Below are positions 1 through 5,287 of a stretch of DNA of 16,335 bases, piece after piece. Under the pieces are notes generated by a model. The model did no database searches. It saw only the letters and a list, made by a program, of their open reading frames with translations, and had not been told where the DNA came from. This DNA is from an uncultured Erysipelotrichaceae bacterium. Lineage in GTDB: Bacteria > Bacillota_I > Bacilli_A > RF39 > UBA660. The stretch's first letter is position 1, and the number at the start of each line of letters is the position of its first letter. A program made the position numbers and the translations under genes. The stretch lies in NCBI GenBank assembly GCA_902773365.1, contig CACYEG010000020.1, forward strand, positions 1 to 16,335, given 5' to 3'.

Positions 1-603
1 ATCGACTGCTTCTTCCATATAGTGTGTAGTTAGAAAGATAGTCATGTTGTTTTTCTTTCTCAAAGTTTCGATAGATTTCCATATTTTTTTTCTAGTTCCT
101 GGATCTAATCCCGTAGTAGGCTCATCTAGTATAAGTATTTTAGGATTGTGTATAATCGCTCTTGCTATGTCGACTCTTCGCCTTTGACCGCCTGATAGAG
201 TTTTAAGTTTTTGATTTTTTATTTCGTCTAGTTCGAATAATCGCGATACTTCTTTGTATCTTTTAGTAAAATTATCTTTAGTAATTCCGTAGAGCCCCGC
301 TCGATAGAGTAAATTCTCGTATACAGTAAGTGACTCGTCCAAGTGTGAATCTTGGAATACGACTCCTATGTCCTTTTTTATTTCTCTAGCTTCACCAGTT
401 ATTTCATGACCAGAGATAATTATTTTTCCTGCGTCTTTTGGTATTTGGCCACACATCATGCCGATGGTAGTACTTTTACCTGCGCCATTTACGCCAAGAA
501 ATGCAAACAATTCACCGGTTTTTACCCTAAATGATAGGTTATTTACTGCGTGTGTTTTACCGTAATGTTTGTCTAAAGCTTCAATTCTAATGATATCTTC
601 CAT
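1..603 (-). CDS. ABC transporter ATP-binding protein (partial, 3' end outside window)
   Basis: This is the nucleotide-binding subunit of an ABC transporter, reading leftward out of the window; 201 codons from its ATG are visible. The full ATPase motif set is present: Walker A GVNGAGKST (residues 37-45), Q-loop Q84, signature LSGGQ (136-140), Walker B ILILDEP (156-162) followed by TTGLDP, and the H-loop histidine in TTH (192-194). Between Q-loop and signature, 'DESLTVYENL' resembles the DrrA/CcmA-type multidrug and antibiotic exporters, where the ATPase pairs with a separate permease; that subfamily is inferred. The start is supported by GAGGTG a few bases upstream and by a TATAAT-type promoter. 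The remaining C-terminal part, and probably the permease gene, lie beyond base 1. The substrate cannot be told from this part. Confidence 0.93.
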   Translation of the reverse strand, partial: MEDIIRIEALDKHYGKTHAVNNLSFRVKTGELFAFLGVNGAGKSTTIGMMCGQIPKDAGKIIISGHEITGEAREIKKDIGVVFQDSHLDESLTVYENLLYRAGLYGITKDNFTKRYKEVSRLFELDEIKNQKLKTLSGGQRRRVDIARAIIHNPKILILDEPTTGLDPGTRKKIWKSIETLRKKNNMTIFLTTHYMEEAVD

Positions 604-619
604 ATAACACCTCGAATAC

Positions 620-628
620 ATTATATCA
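620..628 (-). promoter_or_regulatory. extended -10 promoter of the ABC ATPase gene
   Basis: On the minus strand these bases read TGATATAAT, a perfect TATAAT box with the TGn extension. It lies 17 bases before the ATPase start codon. No good -35 box is seen, as is common for extended -10 promoters. The site is in the 87-base gap between the divergent ATPase and tspO genes. Confidence 0.6.
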
Positions 629-690
629 TTTTATTGCATAATCGAGAGTATTTTTTTAAAAATTACTAATACTATTAAATAGGTGATGTT

Positions 691-1146
691 ATGAAAATAG
701 ATTATAAAAAATTGATAATTAACATATTGATACCTTTAGGTTTAGGTACTATAGTAGGTCTTCTTACAAGTGGAATGGGTGGTTATAAAGATATCATTAA
801 ACCTTCTTTTGCGCCTAGTGGCATAATTTTTCCAATAGTTTGGAGTATATTATATATTCTCATGGGTGTATCATTTTATCTAGTAACAGAGAAGAGTAGT
901 GATGATAGACTAAAGAAGATATATTATTTACAACTTGGAGTTAACTTAGTTTGGAGCTTTATATTTTTCACATTTAAGTGGTACTTATTCGCCTTCATAT
1001 GGATTCTTCTACTAGTTGCATTAGTATTATGTATGATTATGAAATTTAAAAAAGTAAATCCACTCAGTGCTTATTTACAAATTCCATATCTTTTATGGAT
1101 AATGTTTGCAAGTATTCTAAATTACGCGATATATACTTTAAATTGA
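691..1146 (+). CDS. tspO: TspO/MBR (translocator protein) family membrane protein
   Basis: This 151-residue protein has the length and all three recognisable blocks of the TspO/peripheral benzodiazepine receptor family. They are KPSFAPSGIIFPIVWSILY (37-55), QLGVNLVWSFIFF (81-93) and IPYLLWIMFASILNYAI (131-147), with the conserved tryptophans and asparagines in place. Five hydrophobic segments are expected; the protein should sit in the cytoplasmic membrane. Family members bind porphyrins and other hydrophobic ligands and are linked to stress responses; the role here is not defined by sequence. AGGTGAT lies just upstream of the ATG. The gene ends in TGA, and a TTGACA box for the following aquaporin gene overlaps that stop. 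No terminator follows, so readthrough into the aquaporin gene is possible. Confidence 0.9.
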   Translation: MKIDYKKLIINILIPLGLGTIVGLLTSGMGGYKDIIKPSFAPSGIIFPIVWSILYILMGVSFYLVTEKSSDDRLKKIYYLQLGVNLVWSFIFFTFKWYLFAFIWILLLVALVLCMIMKFKKVNPLSAYLQIPYLLWIMFASILNYAIYTLN

Positions 1147-1171
1147 CATATAAATAATTAATGATTAAAAT
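1143..1171 (+). promoter_or_regulatory. sigma-A-type promoter of the aquaporin gene
   Basis: A perfect -35 box TTGACA (1143-1148) overlaps the tspO stop codon. It is followed after exactly 17 bases by TAAAAT (1166-1171), five of six matches to the -10 consensus. The GTG start of the aquaporin gene is 27 bases farther on. Confidence 0.7.
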
Positions 1172-1197
1172 TAATAGTAGAAAGGAGTATTGATGAG

Positions 1198-1857
1198 GTG
1201 AAGAAGTATATTCTTGAATTCATAGGTACAATGGTACTCGTGTTATTTGGTACAGGAATAGCAGTTTTATCTAGTGCAAACTTAGTGGCAACTAGCTTAG
1301 CGTTTGGTCTATCTATAGTTGCAATGGCTTATGTGATCGGTCCAGTATCTGGATGCCACGTTAATCCTGCAGTATCTTTTGCTATGTATCTAAAGAAGAA
1401 GATTACACTAAAAGAATTCTTATTCTACGTTTTAACTCAAGTACTTGGTGCACTAGCAGGTAGTCTTCTATTATATCTAATACTAGGTGCTAGAATTGGC
1501 AAGGATGCATTAGGTACAAATGGTTTCTTAGAGTTATCTAGTACTGGTATATCTCTATTAGGCGCATTGCTAGTCGAAGTTATCTTAACGTTCGTATTTA
1601 TCTATACTATATTAGGTGTTACTAGCGATGAAAAATATGCAAGTGTATCTGGTATTGTTATCGGATTAACTTTAGCATTTGTGCATCTATTAGGAATAAG
1701 ACTAACTGGTACATCTGTCAATCCTGCAAGAAGTTTAGCACCTGCCATTTTAGCTGGTGGTAAAGCTTTAGAGCAAGTATGGGTATTCATAGTTGCACCT
1801 ATGGTTGGTTCACTTTTAGCAGCATTAACTCATAAGTACTTAAATAAAGGCGACTAA
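1198..1857 (+). CDS. aqpZ: MIP family channel, AqpZ-type aquaporin
   Basis: This 219-residue six-helix channel carries the two half-helix signatures, HVNPAVS (NPA at 56-58) and SVNPARS (NPA at 175-177). The aromatic/arginine selectivity filter can be placed by analogy with E. coli AqpZ (F43, H174, T183, R189): here F36, H163, T172 and R178. That set predicts a water-selective channel rather than a glycerol facilitator. The start is GTG at 1198, ten bases after AGGAG. An ATG five bases earlier opens only a three-codon frame (ATG AGG TGA) and cannot be the start. The gene has its own consensus promoter, and its stop codon lies in the loop of a terminator hairpin. It probably serves rapid osmotic water flow, a theme shared with mscL nearby. 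Confidence 0.94.
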   Translation: MKKYILEFIGTMVLVLFGTGIAVLSSANLVATSLAFGLSIVAMAYVIGPVSGCHVNPAVSFAMYLKKKITLKEFLFYVLTQVLGALAGSLLLYLILGARIGKDALGTNGFLELSSTGISLLGALLVEVILTFVFIYTILGVTSDEKYASVSGIVIGLTLAFVHLLGIRLTGTSVNPARSLAPAILAGGKALEQVWVFIVAPMVGSLLAALTHKYLNKGD

Positions 1858-1873
1858 TAGTCGTTTTTATTTT
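1842..1873 (+). terminator. intrinsic terminator of the aquaporin gene
   Basis: A 13-bp stem (1842-1854 with 1860-1872, including two G-U pairs) closes the loop TAATA, and its 3' arm is U-rich (GTCGTTTTTATTTT). The aquaporin stop codon TAA (1855-1857) is in the loop, so coding sequence forms the 5' arm. Confidence 0.7.
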
Positions 1874-1894
1874 GTATAAATAATATATTTTATT

Positions 1895-2278
1895 ATGACG
1901 AATAGTGAAAATGAATCCAGACTAAAAGAAATAGCAATTGAAGATTTTATATGGGTAATATATTTAGGTATTATTCTTTTTAGCTTTATATCAAATGACT
2001 ATGAGAAAAAATATATACTTTATAAAAATGAGGAAGATAAGAAAAAATATAGGGAAATTATCATAGTCATCTTTTCAATACTCGTAATAGTCTATGGATA
2101 CTTCTTAATAGATGCCTATAATGGAGTAAAATCACTAAAACAAAATGATACTGACAAAAAGAAATTATTAGTAACTCTTTCTTTTTTTGCGTCATTCTTA
2201 ATATTTATAAGTGGCATCATATTTTTGTATATAGCATATAAGGATGAAAATTTAGATGTAGAACTTGCATTTAATTAG
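1895..2278 (+). CDS. hypothetical three-helix membrane protein
   Basis: I do not recognise a characterised family. The 127-residue product has three clear hydrophobic segments, roughly 17-33, 54-72 and 90-114, separated by strongly charged loops such as NEEDKKKYRE (45-54) and KQNDTDKKK (82-90). It ends in an acidic tail, DENLDVELAFN. It lacks a signal peptidase site, lipobox or catalytic motif. Similar small proteins are, from memory, seen as uncharacterised ORFs in gut Bacilli; that is unverified. The first ATG at 1895 lacks a Shine-Dalgarno sequence: the 22 bases before it are almost only A and T. The transcript may start very close to the ATG, or initiation may rely on low structure. The codon use and lysine/isoleucine-rich composition match the neighbours, so it is probably a real gene. 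Confidence 0.75.
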   Translation: MTNSENESRLKEIAIEDFIWVIYLGIILFSFISNDYEKKYILYKNEEDKKKYREIIIVIFSILVIVYGYFLIDAYNGVKSLKQNDTDKKKLLVTLSFFASFLIFISGIIFLYIAYKDENLDVELAFN

Positions 2279-2306
2279 TGACTCTACATTTTAAATGTGC
2301 TAGAAT
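2278..2306 (+). promoter_or_regulatory. promoter of mscL with a palindrome in the spacer
   Basis: GTGACT (2278-2283, four of six matches to TTGACA) is followed after 17 bases by the extended -10 TGC-TAGAAT (2298-2306). A 13-base palindrome, ACATTT-T-AAATGT (2286-2298), fills the spacer and could be an operator; that is speculative. Confidence 0.5.
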
Positions 2307-2329
2307 AAGGTTAGAAAGGAACTAGAATC

Positions 2330-2728
2330 ATGGAGAAAAAAGTAAAAGGACTATTGGAAGATTTCAAGGCATTTGTCTTAAGAGGAAATGTCATGGATAT
2401 GGCAGTTGGTGTCATCATAGGTACTGCTTTTGCAGGACTTATCACTGCTTTGACAGACGATTTTATCAATCCATTAATCAACGGTATAGGTGGTGCTGAG
2501 ATCGCTGGACGCATCAAAATATATGGTGGCCAATACTTAAATTGGGGGCATTTCGTAACTAGCATCATCAATTTTCTAATAATGGCGTTTGTTCTATTTA
2601 TGCTTCTTAAAGTCTTCACTGCTTTAACTAAAAAGAGGAAGAAAGAAGAAGAAAAAGTTGAAGCTAAAAAAGATGAACAAATTGTTTTATTAGAAGAAAT
2701 TCGCGACTTACTTAAGAAACAAAAATAA
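2330..2728 (+). CDS. mscL: large-conductance mechanosensitive channel MscL
   Basis: MscL is a homopentameric channel that opens under membrane tension to release solutes during hypo-osmotic shock. The 132 residues match the family's usual length of about 136. Visible family features are the N-terminal helix VKGLLEDFKAFVLRGNVMDMAVGVIIG with the RGNV.D.AVGV.IG block starting TM1 (about 19-44), a short glycine-rich periplasmic loop (49-70), TM2 (about 74-97), the charged TKKRKKEEEK linker, and the conserved C-terminal bundle helix LLEEIRDLLKKQK (120-132). AAAGGA lies upstream of the ATG at normal spacing, and an extended -10 promoter precedes it. Hairpins follow the stop codon. With the aquaporin gene about 500 bases upstream, this forms an osmotic-balance neighbourhood. 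Confidence 0.97.
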   Translation: MEKKVKGLLEDFKAFVLRGNVMDMAVGVIIGTAFAGLITALTDDFINPLINGIGGAEIAGRIKIYGGQYLNWGHFVTSIINFLIMAFVLFMLLKVFTALTKKRKKEEEKVEAKKDEQIVLLEEIRDLLKKQK

Positions 2729-2748
2729 AATTAGTGCTAACTAATTTT
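2727..2748 (+). other. hairpin just after mscL
   Basis: A perfect 9-bp stem, AAAATTAGT / ACTAATTTT, closes a GCTA tetraloop immediately at the mscL stop codon. It ends in TTTT but lacks a longer U-run, so it may be a weak terminator or a 3'-end stabilising hairpin preceding the stronger signal at 2767. Confidence 0.5.
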
Positions 2749-2766
2749 AGAAAAAGATACGAGGTA

Positions 2767-2797
2767 ATATAAAGGCCTTATATCTTTTCTTTTTATA
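2767..2797 (+). terminator. probable intrinsic terminator after mscL
   Basis: The arms ATATAA (2767-2772) and TTATAT (2778-2783) close the loop AGGCC and are followed by the U-rich run CTTTTCTTTTT. An alternative longer pairing, AAAAGATA (2752-2759) with TATCTTTT (2781-2788), is also possible. Either way transcription is likely to end before the next promoter at 2811. Confidence 0.5.
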
Positions 2798-2810
2798 TAT
2801 TATTTTAACA

Positions 2811-2839
2811 TTTACATTATAAGTAACATATTGTATAAT
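2811..2839 (+). promoter_or_regulatory. promoter of the unknown anchored protein
   Basis: TTTACA (2811-2816, five of six matches) and a perfect TATAAT (2834-2839) are separated by exactly 17 bases. The gene starts 29 bases after the -10 box, preceded by AAAGGA. Confidence 0.7.
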
Positions 2840-2868
2840 AAATTTAAGATGATGAAAGGAAAAATAAT

Positions 2869-3720
2869 ATGGGAAAAAGTGTGATAATGAAAATTTTAGG
2901 TGTGATTATAGCTATTGCTGTTTTAATAGGTGGAGTAGTATATTTTACAAAGAATAAACCAGACTCAAAAAATAATGAATCATCAAATAGTAATGTATCT
3001 AATGAGGAAAAGGAATCAAATATAAAAAAAGATTTCTGGATTACGGAAGCAGTTATACCATCAAAGTCAAAAAGTATACTAACAAAACTAGTTGATGGAA
3101 TAGATGGCTCACCAATAGATTTAAACAAACTAGATTCGTCATATACTTTTAATTATAGAGAATATGGTAGTGATAAGCCAGTTGATTATAAAGTACATAG
3201 TATAAGTGACGTAAAAGGGTCATCTTGGGACTCAGGTAAAAAAGAAATTACCGTAAAGAATAGTGCAGACGAAACAGTATTTTCTTTAGTAATAAAAGAT
3301 AAATGTAATGATACTGAATATAAAACATACGAAGAAGCCCTTAGCAATAATTGCTGGTTTATTAATATAAATGAAGACATCATGTTTAATAAAAAATTTA
3401 ACTATAAAAATAACGATGGTATAAAAGAAATAATACAAGAAATTTTTAATCAACTTGGTAAACCGACACATGTATTCGTTCGACCAGATGAAAAGTTAGT
3501 TATTGATAATGAAGGTATTGGAATTCTTATGTGCAACATAATATATGATTACGGTAGCTTTAAATTAACTATTTGGCTAAATGATACATATAATAAAAAG
3601 CATGATTATAGAATACTTCAATATTATGGGCTAGTCTACGAAACTAATGAAATTTACGGTAAGTATGGTAGAGATAATACTTTGAGAACAAAAGATATAA
3701 TAAGCGAATTAGTAAAATAA
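2869..3720 (+). CDS. hypothetical membrane-anchored extracytoplasmic protein
   Basis: I do not recognise this 283-residue protein. One N-terminal hydrophobic segment (about 8-26) is followed by a Ser/Asn/Glu/Lys-rich linker (28-54) and then a soluble domain. No lipobox cysteine follows the hydrophobic segment, so a signal anchor facing outward is the simplest reading. The soluble part has a beta-rich first half (about 58-143, with short alternating strands) and a second half starting with a helix, IKEIIQEIFNQLGKPTHVF (185-203), in the style of small extracytoplasmic domains. It has three cysteines (146, 162, 222). No catalytic motif is seen. The start at 2869 has AAAGGA nine bases upstream; an internal ATG at 2887 is less likely. 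It forms a one-gene unit, with its own consensus promoter and a strong terminator. Confidence 0.8.
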   Translation: MGKSVIMKILGVIIAIAVLIGGVVYFTKNKPDSKNNESSNSNVSNEEKESNIKKDFWITEAVIPSKSKSILTKLVDGIDGSPIDLNKLDSSYTFNYREYGSDKPVDYKVHSISDVKGSSWDSGKKEITVKNSADETVFSLVIKDKCNDTEYKTYEEALSNNCWFININEDIMFNKKFNYKNNDGIKEIIQEIFNQLGKPTHVFVRPDEKLVIDNEGIGILMCNIIYDYGSFKLTIWLNDTYNKKHDYRILQYYGLVYETNEIYGKYGRDNTLRTKDIISELVK

Positions 3721-3746
3721 AAAATCACTTAATTAAGTGATTTTTT
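3719..3746 (+). terminator. intrinsic terminator
   Basis: A 10-bp perfect stem, AAAATCACTT (3721-3730) with AAGTGATTTT (3735-3744), closes AATT and runs into TTTTTT. The site immediately follows the stop codon of the unknown anchored protein. The A-run on the other side would also let it work in reverse. Confidence 0.85.
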
Positions 3747-3758
3747 AATTGCGTTTTA

Positions 3759-3787
3759 TTGTAGAGAAAAAGTATATATGATATAAT
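3759..3787 (+). promoter_or_regulatory. promoter of the yqeG-yqeH-mutL-ymfF-ymfH operon
   Basis: A perfect extended -10, TGA-TATAAT (3779-3787), lies 26 bases before the yqeG ATG. A weak -35, TTGTAG (3759-3764), sits at 17-base spacing. No other promoter or terminator is obvious between here and the end of ymfH. Confidence 0.65.
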
Positions 3788-3813
3788 CTTTTATAGAAAA
3801 AGAGTGATTTTTT

Positions 3814-4335
3814 ATGTACATGTTTTTACCCGATATATATAAAAAAAGCGTTTATTCAATAGACTATGAATCGCTTAAAAATGCTGGAATTAAAATAATT
3901 TTATTTGATTTAGATAATACAATTATTCCAGTTAGCGAAACAGAACCAACTAAAAAACTAAAAGATTTGATTAGCGATATAAAATTAACTGGAATTAAAC
4001 CAATTATTATGAGTAATAGCGGTAAAAAAAGAGTAAGTCCTTTTAAAGAAGGGCTAGTAGTAGATGCCGCCTGTTCTTCTAGAAAGCCGTTTAAAAGAAA
4101 ATATAAAAAAATTCTTTCCATATATAATGTTAAGCCTGAAGAAGTGGCTTCAGTAGGGGATCAACTCATAACTGATGTATTTGGAGCAAATAGAATGGGG
4201 TTAGTTAGCATATTAGTAAATCCTATAAGTACAAATGATTTTAAAAAAACAAAAATCAATAGATTTTTTGAAAGACTTATAATTAAACATTTCTCCAAAA
4301 GAGGTGTATTTGAAAGGGGAAAATACTATGAGTAA
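3814..4335 (+). CDS. yqeG: YqeG family HAD-IIIA-type phosphatase
   Basis: This 173-residue HAD-superfamily protein matches YqeG of Bacillus in length and motif order. Motif I is DLDNT (32-36) with the nucleophile and acid/base aspartates D32 and D34. Motif II is MSNS (66-69), the lysine motif is in RKPFKRK (90-96), and motif III is VGDQLITD (114-121) with D116 and D121 for magnesium. The N-terminal LPDIYKKSVYSID block is typical of the family. The physiological substrate is unknown; its usual adjacency to the ribosome-assembly GTPase gene yqeH suggests a linked role. The start at 3814 follows a weak AAAGAGTG; the ATG at 3820 is an alternative. Its last eight bases, ATGAGTAA, contain the start codon of yqeH, indicating translational coupling. 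Confidence 0.93.
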   Translation: MYMFLPDIYKKSVYSIDYESLKNAGIKIILFDLDNTIIPVSETEPTKKLKDLISDIKLTGIKPIIMSNSGKKRVSPFKEGLVVDAACSSRKPFKRKYKKILSIYNVKPEEVASVGDQLITDVFGANRMGLVSILVNPISTNDFKKTKINRFFERLIIKHFSKRGVFERGKYYE

Positions 4336-5287
4336 AGTGTGTTTTGGTTGTGGAGCAAAAATGCAATGCACAAATAAGGAAAAACCAGGATATGTGAAAG
4401 AAGAAAAGTTTGATACTAGTGAATATTGTAGTCGCTGCTACAAAATGATACATTATGGCGAATATGAAAAAAATATAGAACCCAAGAGTAAGAAAGAAAT
4501 AATTACTACCCTTAATAAAAACGCCAAATATGTAGTTTTCTTAGTGGATTTTATAGATATATTTGATGAAGTAATTAATATTTTTAAATCAATAAAAGTA
4601 CCTAAAACATTAGTCGTAAGCAAGAGTGATATTATTCCAAAAAATGTTTCTTTCGATCAAATTAGAGCATACTTGAGAAAAGTATATAGAATAAAAGAAG
4701 AAATTATATTTACTAGCAGTAAAACAAATTTAAATACTTTTATTAAATCACTATATGGTAAGAGTGAAATATATTTTACAGGTCTTACTAATGCTGGGAA
4801 GTCGACACTTATCAATGCTATTATGGATAAATATGATTCTAATAGGAAACGAATCGCAACTAGTTATAAAGAGAATACAACGATGGACTTTTTAAGAGTT
4901 CAAATTGATAATATGACAATTATCGATTCTCCCGGTTTTGTTATCGAAAACTTTGAACTAAGAAAAGAAAGTAATATAATAAGTGAGATTAAGCCTATAA
5001 CTTATCAAAATAAGGAAGCATGCACATATAAGATTTCGAACTTATTTAACGTTAGAGTTTCAAATAAGTCTAGCATAGTCTTTTACTTTAGTAAGAACTT
5101 AGAGATTAAAAGATTATATGATAAACAAATTATCGGCATGAGTTTCAAAGTTAGTGCTAATTCTGATATAGTTATATGTGGGCTTGGGTTTATTAAAACG
5201 ACTGATGAGATAGAAATAACTGTACCACAAGATTTAATGAAATACATTAATATTCGTCCAAGTATAGTAGGGGGCGTACATGAGTAA
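4328..5287 (+). CDS. yqeH: ribosome biogenesis GTPase YqeH
   Basis: YqeH is a circularly permuted GTPase needed for small-subunit assembly in Bacillus. An N-terminal zinc finger, CFGC...(25)...CSRC (C5, C8, C34, C37), is followed by G motifs in permuted order: G4-like SKSD (98-101), G5 TSSK (129-132), G1 GLTNAGKST (152-160) and G3 DSPG (200-203), then a C-terminal domain with DIVICGLGF. At 319 residues it is shorter than the roughly 366 of B. subtilis. The G4 motif has Ser where NKxD has Asn. I chose the ATG at 4328 because AAGGGG lies eight bases upstream and the zinc finger starts at once; an in-frame ATG at 4304 lies inside yqeG and adds eight non-family residues. It overlaps yqeG by eight bases and mutL by eight bases, both as ATGAGTAA. 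Confidence 0.95.
   Translation: MSKVCFGCGAKMQCTNKEKPGYVKEEKFDTSEYCSRCYKMIHYGEYEKNIEPKSKKEIITTLNKNAKYVVFLVDFIDIFDEVINIFKSIKVPKTLVVSKSDIIPKNVSFDQIRAYLRKVYRIKEEIIFTSSKTNLNTFIKSLYGKSEIYFTGLTNAGKSTLINAIMDKYDSNRKRIATSYKENTTMDFLRVQIDNMTIIDSPGFVIENFELRKESNIISEIKPITYQNKEACTYKISNLFNVRVSNKSSIVFYFSKNLEIKRLYDKQIIGMSFKVSANSDIVICGLGFIKTTDEIEITVPQDLMKYINIRPSIVGGVHE

Noticed and set aside
352..534. Plus-strand open frame of 60 codons
   Set aside because: It is antisense to the ABC ATPase, whose motifs are complete on the minus strand.
634..662. Candidate tspO promoter TTGCAT-17-TAAAAA
   Set aside because: Both boxes are weak in a very AT-rich stretch; several alternatives exist, so no single one is supported.
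1193..1201. Short leader frame ATG AGG TGA before the aquaporin gene
   Set aside because: Two codons plus stop, overlapping the GTG start; no sign that it is more than chance.
2311..2619. Minus-strand open frame of 102 codons
   Set aside because: It is fully antisense to mscL, has no ribosome site, and is explained by the codon pattern of mscL.
4304..4327. Upstream in-frame ATG extending yqeH by eight residues
   Set aside because: It lies inside yqeG; AAGGGG is correctly spaced for 4328, and the zinc finger starts immediately after that start.
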